This document shows, piece by piece, positions 24,701-54,600 of a stretch of 64,000 nucleotides of DNA (its first letter is position 1; every line of letters begins with the position of its first letter). The notes beneath the pieces were generated by a model that was given only the letters and a program-made list of their open reading frames with translations, was not told where the DNA came from and searched no databases. This DNA is from Ailurus styani. Taxonomy: Eukaryota; Chordata; Mammalia; Carnivora; Ailuridae. The stretch lies in assembly GCA_002007465.1 (NCBI GenBank), contig LNAC01000164.1, forward strand, positions 1,241,924 through 1,305,923, in the 5' to 3' direction. A program made the translations under genes and the position numbers.

Positions 24701-26518
24701 TCCAGGTCCACCTTATAGTCTCTATGCCGGAGAAGCTCCCGTTTGACTGGCTGCACTGGTTTTCCTAAAAGATAATAGAGAAAGAAGTCCCTTTAATATT
24801 ACAATCCCTTAAGCTGAAAGAAAAAAAAAACAACAAAAAATGCATGAAACCCGAAATACAGATGTCTACTCTCATTTCTTTCTTGAGCCTGAACCAACAA
24901 ACACAATGAGCACTTCTAGCAGCAGCTAGGGAAAATCTCAACACAGGAAAAATGATAAGCAATCCCTAAACTCTCCAGAGCTTTTATCACTTTAAAACCA
25001 ACAAATCTAAAAGCAAAGTTTATTTACTGACTAACTAAATTGAAGGGAATTCTTAATTTTCACAAAGCAAACTTTTAAAAGAAAAGCAAGGAGGGGCACC
25101 TGGGTGGTTCAGTCAGTTAAGCATCTGGCTTCAGCTCAGGTTATGATCCGTGTCCTGGGATCAAGTCCTGCATCGGGCTCCCTGGTCAGTGAGAAGTCTG
25201 CATCTCCCTCTGTCCCTACCCCCACTCGTGCTCTCTCTCTCTCAAATAAATAAAATCTTAAAAAAATAAAATAAAAAGTAAAAAAAGAAATAAAGAAGAG
25301 CAAGGATAGTCAGTAATACTTTCAGACAGATACCCAAGCATAACACAAAAGGAATCTTCAGAGGGCTGGGGAAAATTTTTTAAAGGGGACCAACATTCAG
25401 GAAATACCTGTTACATACTTGGCACTACTGTACAAATTACATCAAAACTAAAAGGATTAGTGTGTGCAAGGTGGTGTGGAAGTAAAGTGAAAGAAGAATG
25501 CCTATGTTTGAAAACAGATGAAAAAATAAGATTTCTTTTTGGATAATGGAATCTCTACCTAGGAAAGCAGAACCAATGCCCTGATACTGTACAAAACATA
25601 AGGAATAGTACTACTAACCACCAGCTGAAACAATCACACATTCCTTGGTGAGTACCCTTGGTCTTCTCAGGCTATAAGGAGGGGAAGGTCCTGACTGGGC
25701 CAGTTATGTTCTTCTTCCCCTTAAGTGACTTCAAGTGAAAGAGTATCTTCAATAGCAGTAATGCACAGCAGCGAAACAGTCCCATTTCTCTACTAAGGAT
25801 TCTACTCTTTTCTCCGTACTTGAGGAAAGTAGGAAATGAGCTAAGCAAAAGGAAGGCAAGAAAGCAGAGGAAACAGAGCTGGAAAACACCTCAAAACCAA
25901 TTCAGTCCATTTCCTCGCTCTCATTTTATACATTGAGATCCAGAACCAGAGAGGCAACACTCTGCCAGAGGCTGCACAGGGTATGAGGACATCGCATTTC
26001 AACTCCCCACCCGCTCTCCAGCTATGGCTTCGCCTCTACGATACCCATAGCCCTTGATGGAGCAGACACCCACCATCCTTCTTTTCTCTCTCTTCCGTGA
26101 GCCTCTTCTCGGCGAGTTTCTCATATTCATCTTTGTCCCACTTTCGGCGAAAGTCCAAGTTTTTTGTCTGTAGGGAGAAAAGCGCTCAAGATTCGTTGCT
26201 AATCATATCCGACCCCTAAAGAAACGGAGGGAACCGCGTCCACGATGGCAAGACGTCCCCCGGACCTGTAGAGAGCGAAGACTCTCCGGACCGCACCAGG
26301 AGGCTGAGGTGGCCTCAGGACCCCAACCCGAAAGACCTCCGGGATTCCACAGACCCTGCGCCGGGACCCCACGGGGAAGCTCTTGAACCCGGGCCACTGG
26401 ACCGCAAGGAGGTGTTGAGAAGCCGGTCGGGTGCAGGATATTCTGCTCTGAGAAGCCACCCTCTGCCCCCAGCCAAAGCCTCCTCACACACAACACCTAC
26501 CCCGCTGCCCGACGCCAT
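21725..26518 (-). CDS. ZMAT2: Zinc finger matrin-type protein 2 (Snu23), spliceosome B-complex protein
   Basis: Six coding exons on the minus strand, in transcript order: 26518-26501, 26167-26074, 24764-24641, 23260-23187, 22733-22588 and 21868-21725. They sum to 600 bases, 199 codons plus stop, the usual ZMAT2 length. All junctions are GT-AG and keep phase. The protein starts MASGSG, then [19 protein letters not shown] single U1-type C2H2 zinc finger follows at about residues 80-104 (C82, C85, H98, H104), then a charged helical C-terminal half ending GFGSTKKSY. The human orthologue is the counterpart of yeast Snu23, which joins with the tri-snRNP in the pre-B/B spliceosome next to Prp38, MFAP1, SMU1 and RED. 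SINEs lie in introns 2 and 3. Identity and exon model are very secure. Confidence 0.96.
22136..22300 (+). repeat. MIR in ZMAT2 intron 5
   Basis: An ancient MIR core: 'catgccaggaattgatctaa', 'gaaaactgaggcatggcgag', 'aacagaactctgacccagtc'. Confidence 0.75.
23524..23705 (+). repeat. Can-SINE in ZMAT2 intron 3
   Basis: A diverged SINE (ggtgcctagtggctcattca). It is antisense to ZMAT2. Confidence 0.85.
25095..25285 (+). repeat. Can-SINE in ZMAT2 intron 2
   Basis: A SINE with head 'ggcacctgggtggttcagtc' and an A-rich AAATAAATAAAATC tail. It is antisense to ZMAT2. Confidence 0.88.
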
Positions 26519-26725
26519 CTTCACTGCGAAGTGAATGGGAAGCCGGAAAATGACGTAAAAAGCGGTCCTGAGCCGTAAAGCAAGCTTACCCACCAATAAG
26601 CTTAGAGTCTCGCATTCTAAAGGAGCTAAGGACTGGAGGGCTTCTAAAACAAGCTTGTCGGCCCCTCCTCTGCGCCGAAGAAACGGCGCATGCGCGTGGA
26701 GAGGGTGAAGCAACACGGAAGTAAG
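26519..26725 (-). promoter_or_regulatory. ZMAT2: ZMAT2 promoter with NRF1, CRE-like and ETS sites
   Basis: A CpG-bearing stretch immediately upstream of the ZMAT2 start. It contains the perfect NRF1 palindrome GCGCATGCGC at 26686-26695, a TGACGTAA CRE-like element near 26550 and CGGAAGT-type ETS sequence near 26716. There is no TATA box. This fits a constitutive housekeeping promoter. The transcription start is not visible directly. Confidence 0.7.
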
Positions 26726-26759
26726 GGCGCCTACAAATGTTTTTTGGCTTGGCTTTCTA

Positions 26760-27400
26760 AACAAGCATCGTCGAAGGGCTGATTCAGTTCAACTCGTCTA
26801 TTTTACAAACAAGGAAACGGTTCATATCAGTGCCCTTTGACCTGGTCTAATCAATTTTGGGTGCGTTTGCCGAGAGTTTCTAAATTTTAAGGTCGAATGG
26901 GTTAGCAGGAGCCTCTAGGTGCCCCATTTACCTGTATGCACTAAAGATATGGCCCCGAAACCAGTGTTTTTAAAAGTTGCAGCCTTCCCGGCGCATATAT
27001 AGAAAGCGTTTTTTGCACACTGTCTCTTTGTTTTTGAAGCAATGTTATCACCTTTCGGTTAACTCCTCTTTCCTTCTAGGATGAACTTTATAGTCATTCA
27101 ATCTATAGGGCACAATGTAACCAACATGATTGGACTTGCAAAGGCCAGTCATCAGCAATGCTGTAGGGAACTCTTGGCAGATGGCTCACTATATGTTGAT
27201 TTAGACATGACCGTGTCTCCAAGTTAGGGGGGGAGGGCAGTGGAGAGAGCACTGGGGAACTGCGACTGCTCCCTTCACTGAATGCAGAAGCATCACCCCT
27301 GCAGGTTGCTCCTAGCTCTCAGAATTCTCCAGGGTACACTCCAGCGTTTTCTACGGCCCATGCAAAACAATCTGATAACCTGATAACAAATCACCCAAAC
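26760..27400. other. Spacer between ZMAT2 promoter and HARS2 3' end
   Basis: No gene or recognisable young repeat is seen in this short unique-looking stretch. Confidence 0.5.
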
Positions 27401-27415
27401 TACCACATTTAATAT

Positions 27416-28140
27416 TTTATTTAATATATTATCCAATCACTTCTAGAACAGCCACCTCCATAGGAGGACATAGAATATAGTCGAGCAATAATTCTGGCAC
27501 CGGAAATGGTCTCCAAAATCTCAAAAGATTAGACCATTTTGTCAGTCACCTATTAAATTCAACATTCAAGATTTCCAAAAAAGGCAGCCTCACTCTATTA
27601 ACAGTGGATGGATTAGAGAGATACCACATCAAAATGAGCACTGCTAGGAGAGCATCTTTGTCCTCAAACAAAGGAGAAAGCAGCCATTTGCCCCTGCCTT
27701 GCTGTCTCCCAAAACTCCCTGGACAAGCCAAGGGAAGGATATGGACAAATTTCCCAAATCTGGTTCAGAAGTCTTAGTGGAAGGTCAAGTATCTGACTTC
27801 TGATCTCAAGGGTCTCGGCCCAAGGCAACTTTCCTAGAGCCTTGCTCAAAGCAACCATCTCAGCACCTCTTGGCAGCATTCAATGGTACTTCAAATTTGC
27901 CATCTATCTCTGCAGTTAGAACATGTCTCTTTCACATACCAGCCATCTGCACCCATGCAGAATAGCTGCTCATACTAGCCCAGGAGTCCTCAGGGCCTCC
28001 TACAGTTCAATACCCAGAAGGGATGGAGGCGGCAGAGGAATTTGTCACTCATCCTGGCTAACAGTTGTGAAGTCCATCAGGAACTCAGTCCTAGAAGAAA
28101 CATCTTCTAGAAAGAGCAGCAGATGGCAAGCAGGCAAGGA
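27416..28140 (-). other. HARS2: HARS2 3' UTR
   Basis: This follows the HARS2 stop on the minus strand. A minus-strand AATAAA at 27416-27421 gives an expected cleavage point near 27400 and a 3' UTR of about 0.74 kb. Confidence 0.65.
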
Positions 28141-47890
<19,750 letters not shown>

Positions 47891-48225
47891 GTTGAGCAGA
47901 CTATCAGGGGAAAGTGGGACTGGTACTATTTGAGGCTAGACAAGACTCCGCATATATACTTAACAGCTTTGCACACTTGTGTTCAAGCAGGAAGATCTGA
48001 ACAGTGACTGAACAGAGACTTTTTATTATGATTATTTTATTGGTAATCACTGGCAAAAGTGGCCAGGTAATTACATCATTTTTCCATAGGAAAGCCTGGG
48101 GGCTTAGTCCAGTCTGTGCTCCGGGGGACTAGCCTAAGAACGGTCGCTCCTGCAGGATCCTAACCAGATGGAGGGAATGCTCCCCCCAACCAATCCTTAA
48201 AGGTCCAATAAAATGACTCAACCAC
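47891..48225 (+). other. HARS1: HARS1 3' UTR
   Basis: It follows the TGA at 47888-47890. AATAAA at 48207-48212 ('ggtccaataaaatgactc') is the likely polyadenylation signal, so the 3' UTR is about 0.33 kb and ends only about 0.4 kb before DND1. Confidence 0.75.
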
Positions 48226-48489
48226 TGGAGCCTGCCTGTGTCACTGTTACCTGGCCCTGCCTTCCCTGTGAGAGCCTGGGCTTCCCATTCCAGGACTTGA
48301 GCGGTGGGAAAGTGGGGAGAAAGACTTAATGGTAGACCGCAGGGGCACTTCCCCCCGCAGTGAAGGGTGCCGCTGAGGTTCCTGCCTCCAGCGCACATCC
48401 AAGCCCCAAGAGGTGGGGCTGCTGGTACACACTGGTTAAGGCTTCCAGCTTTCACCTGAGGGTCCGAGGTTCTTGCGGCGCACGTGCAG

Positions 48490-48627
48490 TGGGTAGCCCC
48501 ACCCCCTCGGGGGGCGGGGTCGTGTTCGGAGCCAATGAGAGCTTGGGGGGCGGAGGGGTAGGGAAGCTTCCAGAGGCAGATGCGGAGGAGGTTATAAAGG
48601 GGGTACCGACGGGCCGGCGGGAGAGTC
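48490..48627 (+). promoter_or_regulatory. DND1: DND1 promoter: GC boxes, CCAAT box, TATA-like box
   Basis: GC boxes (GGGGCGGGG near 48510 and GGGGCGGAG near 48547), a CCAAT box at 48532-48536 and TATAAAG at 48593-48599 precede the ATG at 48628. The spacing from TATA to ATG is only about 35 bases, which would give a very short leader. Confidence 0.65.
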
Positions 48628-50898
48628 ATGCAGTCCAAGCGGGAGTGTGAGGTAAGTGGCTGGCAAGAGGGGCTCGACAAGCGCCACCTGCGCAGGGAGA
48701 AGTGGCCCCTTGGGCTCCGGCTCCACAGGCGAGGTGGGGGCGGGCGCGGCGATCCGCCATTCCAACCTGCCCTTTCGCCTTCAGCTATGGTGTGAGAGGG
48801 TGAACCCAGAGAACAAGGCGGCGTTGGAGGCTTGGGTCAGGGAGACGGGCATCCGCCTGGTGCAGGTGAACGGGCAGAGGAAGTATGGCGGGCCACCCCC
48901 AGGTACGGTAGTCCCAGCCCTGCGCCTGTCGGGCTCCGCCAGCCTCGACGGTCCCGACCCGCACCCTCTGGGGGAGGGGCCTAGCCCAGTGCTCTGCAGG
49001 CAGAAATCTCTATCCGTTGCATCCCCTCCAATCCAGCAGCTGAGGAGACTTGTCTGTGGCTCTCCACCCACCCACCTTGCCCCCCACCCCGGGGGAGGGA
49101 AGCCAGCCTTAAGGTGCACCTCCTCTGTGCCAGCCCCTTTGTTAGCTTAGGCACCCAGTTAATGCCAACGACTCGGGGTGCGAGTGCTGCACCCATTTCA
49201 CAGACGTTTGCTAATAGGCCCCCTCGCAATGGGTGCCCGGGCCTGACCCCGGAACCCTCCGGGAGGATGACGGTGCCCCTTCCCGCCCCTTCCCCCAGGC
49301 TGGGTGGGCAGCCCGCCGCCGGCCGGGTCAGAAGTGTTTATCGGACGGCTGCCTCAGGATGTGTACGAGCACCAGCTGATCCCACTGTTCCAGCGCGTGG
49401 GGCGCCTCTACGAGTTCCGCCTGATGATGACCTTCAGCGGCCTGAACCGCGGCTTCGCCTACGCGCGCTACAGTTCGCGTCGCGGCGCCCAGGCGGCCAT
49501 CGCCACGCTGCACAACCACCCGCTGCGGCCGTCCTGCCCGCTGCTCGTGTGCCGCAGCACCGAGAAGTGCGAGCTGAGCGTGGACGGGCTGCCTTCGGGT
49601 TTGAGCCGCCGCGCGCTGCTGCTTGCGTTGCAGCCCCTGGGTCCGGGCCTGCAGGAGGCGCTGCTGATGCCCAGCCCCGGGCCGGCGCCCGCGCAAATTG
49701 CGCTGCTCAAGTTCAACTCGCACCGCGCCGCCGCAATGGCCAAAAAAGCCCTGGTGGAAGGTAGGGAGACGAGGCTGGGGCGGGGGGCGGGGGCGCTGGT
49801 GGGGGCCAGACACATTTCGCCGTGCACTTGACACGTCAGCATGGAGGGTAAATCAAGATCTTTGGGTTAAGAATGCCTGAGTTTTCGACGTCATCCTACA
49901 TATGACCTGACATTTTTAATTTCCTCCGGTGCTATCAAGTACCACCTACGGGAACACTTCACGGGCATTGTGTCCTTAGTCTCCAACATTCCAGCGAAAC
50001 ACAGAATCATCTCCCTTTTAGATACGAAGAGAGGGTTTTGAGAGAAATTAATTCGTCCTAGGCAGCCCTGCTGAGTCTACCTTTTATCTACTACAGAACT
50101 TCCTACCTCAGGGTGTGGTGACAATTAGGTGGCACTTAGCACATTCCCAGAGTCTGTGGCAAGTATTCACAGTAAAGGTTAGCTATTATGATGGTTATGA
50201 GGTAGACAAAGCCTGCATCCACCAGCACTCCAATACGGAAACTTAAAAGGTAGCAGCTACTACACTCCCTTTTCAAAGAAACACAATGAAGCCTGGAGAA
50301 GTTAAGTTGCCCAAGGTCACACCACCAGGAAATGGAAGGCTAGAAATTAAACAGGCCACGTCAACTCTGAGGGGTTCACAGGGCCTGAGAGCTTGGATCC
50401 AGGGCTTAGACCTTCCCTTGTCTCTGCCTTTTTCCTGCAGGGCAGTCCCTTCTCTGTGGAGAGCAGGTGGTCGTGGAGTGGCTTAAGCCAGACCTGAAGC
50501 AGCGACTCCGCCAGCAGCTTGTGGGTCCCTCGCTGCAGTGCCTACAGCCAGAGGGCAGTCGACTGGCCCCAGCCAGGGACAAGCTCAAGTTCCACAGGGC
50601 TCAGGCTGCCCTGCAGCTGTTGTGCCAACGGATGAAGCTGGGCAGCCCCGTGTTCCTCACCAAGTGTCTGGGCATCGGCCCTGCCGGCTGGCACCGCTTC
50701 TGGTACCAGGTGGTGATTCCCGGGCACCCAGTGCCCTTTAGCGGCCTCATCTGGGTGGTGCTGGCCCCAGACGGGCAGGATGGGCATGAGGTGGCCAAGG
50801 ATGCTGTGTCCGCCAGGCTGCTGGAGGCACTGAGTGAGTCTGGAGCCAGCCTCTTCCGGTCTGCTGGGGCTGAGGCAGGTACCATGTTTAAGCAGTGA
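48628..50898 (+). CDS. DND1: Dead end protein homolog 1, germ-cell RNA-binding protein
   Basis: Four coding exons: 48628-48651, 48785-48902, 49299-49760 and 50441-50898. They total 1062 bases, 353 aa, equal to human DND1. It begins MQSKRECE, then [20 protein letters not shown]. The first RRM spans about residues 58-136, with RNP2 VFIGRLP and RNP1 RGFAYARY. A second, weaker RRM spans about 138-218. A double-stranded-RNA-binding-like domain covers about 253-333 ([30 protein letters not shown]). The protein ends AGTMFKQ. In other vertebrates DND1 binds U-rich 3' UTR elements, partners NANOS2 and recruits CCR4-NOT in germ cells. Exon 3 is very GC-rich, which throws long spurious frames on both strands. 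Confidence 0.96.
49761..50440. other. DND1 intron 3 with MIR-like remnants
   Basis: MIR-like blocks lie near 49960-50060 and 50170-50370 (agaagttaagttgcccaagg). No other feature is seen. Confidence 0.5.
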
Positions 50899-51385
50899 CC
50901 CTGTCTGCTTCATAGGCAGCCTGTACCAGTTGGCAGAGCCTGTGTCAGTCCCCAGCCCAGCAGGCCTGGGCAGCCACCATGTGACCTCAGAGAGGAGGAG
51001 CGCAGGCCCTGCCCTGCCTCTGACACAGCCTCCCAGCTCGGCAGGGCCCCAGTTCACCGGGAAAGCTCGGCTTTGGCTAATTCGTGGTAAGGGACCTTGT
51101 TCTCCGCCTTCCCGCCCAGGGTCTAACTGGGCCCCACGGTATTCCTTGGCCATTCTCTGTGTGATAAACACACAAACACCCCCTCTTCTCCCACAGCTTA
51201 GTATGAATCTCACTTCTTATTCTCTTGATTTGTCATCTTTGTTGGTTTTATTTGGAGGCTGGCTGAGCCAGAGGGTCAGAAAATCTGCCTTTTGTCCCCA
51301 CTACTTGACATTCTGGTTACAGTGTATGTGATTTTGGGTTTTTCTGTGCTGGTTGTATTTATATTAAACCCCTGGTTGGTGTACA
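50899..51385 (+). other. DND1: DND1 3' UTR
   Basis: It runs from the TGA at 50896-50898 to about 51385, with ATTAAA at 51363-51368 as the likely signal. It is AT-richer than the coding exons. It faces the WDR55 3' end. Confidence 0.6.
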
Positions 51386-51602
51386 CCTGTGTCCGTGCTG
51401 TCTTGCCCCAGCTGTGGGCTTCTCTTACACTGGCAGAGTGAGCAGCTGCCACAGAGCAAGCACGTCCTCCCACCAGTGACCTCAGTCCTGAGCCTGTGGC
51501 TACACAGCTTTTTGTGCACAGCACAAGAGTAATCAAAGTTCCTAGCATCTCTGGGTAGCTAGCCCAGGGAGCAAGACTTGCCCAGTGAGGACCTATCCCC
51601 CC

Positions 51603-54600
51603 TCAATCACTATCATCCTCACTCTCCTTCTCTTCCTTCTGAGCTGTGGAGTCTTCTCCCTCTTCCCTCAGGCCTGCAAAGAAGTCATCTGTGCTCCAAG
51701 CCTTGCTGCTCAGCCCCCGAAGTGGCCCTCCCTTTTTCTTGCGCCGGCGGTAGTCATCAACTACCACAGTCCGCAGCTGGGCCATGTTCCAGAACTTGAG
51801 GCGCTGGTCGTGGCCACTGCTGGCTAGGAAGTGGCCACAGTGGGACAGGGCCAGCTTCTCCACAGGCTCCCCAGCATGCTGCCCCACGCTGCCCACCACA
51901 CGATTCGGCAGGATATTGACAGCCCTGGGCAGAGAAAAAAAAGAGTGTTTGGTCTTGGCTGGCAGGTCTGCCCCTCATGTGATCTCAGGGCTGTCCTGGC
52001 CTCTCTCACCTGATGACTCCATCAGTGGAACCAGTGCACAGCAGGCTCTCGGTGACTGGAACCATGCAGTCAATAGACTCCGCTCTTAGGGCAAACCGAT
52101 CACTTGTGGCCCCAAAGCCATTCCAGTTGAAGAGGTAGATGGTGCCTTCACTGGAGCCACAGGCCACCTTCTTCCCGTACTGCAGGAAATAAAACCATGT
52201 TTGTGGAGGCCCATCAAAACAGATCGCTATCATTCTCCCAAACCCCCATACCCAGATGTACTTTCATGAGAGTGACAGAAGTCAGGTCTCCAGACTGAGG
52301 CTCTGAGAGCAGTTCAAACCGGCGTCGCCTGATGTTGAAGACACCCAGGCAGCCATCCCCGCTGTAGAGAAAACAGAGCAGCAGGCTTGGCCAAAGGTCC
52401 CATCAAAGAGGAGAGCTTTAACAGGGAAGGGAAAGGGAGGCAGCTTTGAGGCTGTACCTGGCTGTAAGCAGCAGCTTCTTGGCTGGGTCCAGAGCCATGT
52501 CAGCGATATACTCCTCGTGCTGCCGCATGTCCATCAAGGGGCCCTCCTTCCGCTGGTCCCAGAGCCGGATGCCCCCTGTGTCATCCCCAGTGGCCAGGAC
52601 ATTCTCATCTACCAGCAGCAGACTGTTGATGGGGGCACTAGAGATAACAGAGCTGCTTGAAGCATCTGTCCCGGGAAGAACCTACCACCTTACCCTTGAC
52701 CTCAACACACAATTAGCTCCCCTTACCCATGAGCCTTAGAAATGCGTCTTTCCAGTCGGCCCTGCTCCACATCTAGAACGTGGATGGCTTTGTCCTTGGA
52801 GACAGTGACAAGTTCTAGGGGGGGAAGGTGCCCAGGTCATGGTGCTGCACACCGCTCCCTTGCCAAAAGGGTTGTTGGCCGGCTGCCGTGCCCAGTACTC
52901 ACTCTGTCCATCTTCAGAGAAGACCACAGCTCGGCAGGACTTGAGGTGGTGACCCGAGGACCAGAGCTCCTTCGTTTCTCCCTCTTGGCAAGAGTAGGAA
53001 AAGCTAGGGGAGGAGGAGAGTGAATGACCAAACCCTGCCAGCATGGAATATAAAGATCAACTAGTCAACTTTCCGCCTATCTAGGAACTGCTGTTTATGT
53101 ACCATCAAATCCAAGGAGCTTACCATCCCATTTTTCCTTTTTTTTTTTTTTAAAGAGTTCAGCTTTTTATTGAGCAGCTTATACAAGTGGTTTAGTCAAA
53201 AAGACCAAAGCCCATGTCATCATCAGATTCCTCAGATTCTTCTTTCTTTGCTTCCACTTTCTTCTCCTCAGCTGGGGTAGCAGTGGTGGAAGGAGCAGGA
53301 CCTCCCGCTGGTGCAGCGCCAGCTGCTGGGGCCCGTCCACCAGCTCCTACATTGCAGATGAGGCTCCCAATGTTGACGTTGGCCAGGGCCTTTGCAAACA
53401 ACCCCGGCCAGAAAGGTTCAACATTCACACCCGTTGCTTTAATGAGGGCATTGATCTTACCCTCCGTGACCGTCACCTCATCGTTGTACAAGATGAGGGC
53501 TGAGTAGATGCAGGCGAGCTCCGAGACCGAGGCCATGGTGCTGGCGAGTGCTAGTCGCCGGATGAAGTTGAGGGCCTCACCCCAACTTGGCCTTAGCTTC
53601 CTCAGAAGAACAGAGCGCCTTAGCGGCAGCTGAGGAAAGGCCCATTTTTCCATTTTTAAATGTTCAGTCTTTAATATAACATACATTAATTCAAAGTACG
53701 TTTGCTCAGGACTTATTTGTGAACTGACCCCACATCATCCTTAAAAGCCCCAGCCTGGGGAAATACTAGATCTGGACCACTATGGAGGGCATGAAATATG
53801 TGCTAAAGACAGAAGAACAAGGGCGCCTGGGTGGCTCAGTTGCTTAAGCGTCTGCCTTCAGGTCAGGTCATGATCCCAGAGTCCTGGCATTGAGCCTGCA
53901 TCAGGCTCCTTGCTCAGCAGGGAGTCCGCTTCTCCCTCTCCCTACCCTCTGCCCCTCCTCCAGCTTTATGCGCTCAAGTCTCTCCCTCTCCAATAAACAA
54001 AAATCTTAAAGAAAAAAAAGAGCCCAGGAGTCTGAAGTGTAAAAACTGACAAAAGACAGGGCTCTTGTACTCCAGGCCTATATGAGCTAAAGAAAGTTTA
54101 AAACTAATTACAGAATATTGTGGCCACAGGCTGAAAAGGAGGTAGGATCAAAATGGAGGTGGAACAGAGAAGAGCCAGCCTGGAAGCTCAGCTATGAGGC
54201 AAGTACTTGTCCAGAGTGTATCCCCGGTGCCTATCTCAGAGCAGATCTTCAAAAAGGGCTAGATGACAAAGTGCTTAATTGCCAGGAAGTTTCAGGTGAG
54301 CAGAACAGGGTTTGCTTATTTGCTCTGTCCCAGTGCCTAGCAGGAGAAAAGAGCCCTGGAAAGCTAAGGTCAAGATGTGAGTTGGGTCATGAAAAGTTTT
54401 AAGTAGTTCACCTGGCAGATACTGGAGGCAGATATCAATGTCCCTTCTAGGGCAAAGACAAGGAATGAGGAGGGATCCAGTGGCAGGAGAGTGAAATGGC
54501 TGCATCTGGAACGATGGGTTGGACTGGACTTGAGGTCACGCAGGCCAAGCAGAAGTATGAATTTAATCCTATGGGAAAAGGAACGAACCTCTTTGGAATG

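Noticed and set aside
48129..48680. A 183-codon minus-strand open frame between HARS1 and DND1
   Set aside because: It covers the HARS1 3' UTR, the DND1 promoter and DND1 exon 1 antisense, with no recognisable domain.
49114..49842. Long open frames in the other plus frames and on the minus strand of DND1 exon 3 (up to 216 codons)
   Set aside because: The exon is extremely GC-rich, which removes stop codons in all frames. Only the frame with RRM motifs matches a family and splices in phase.
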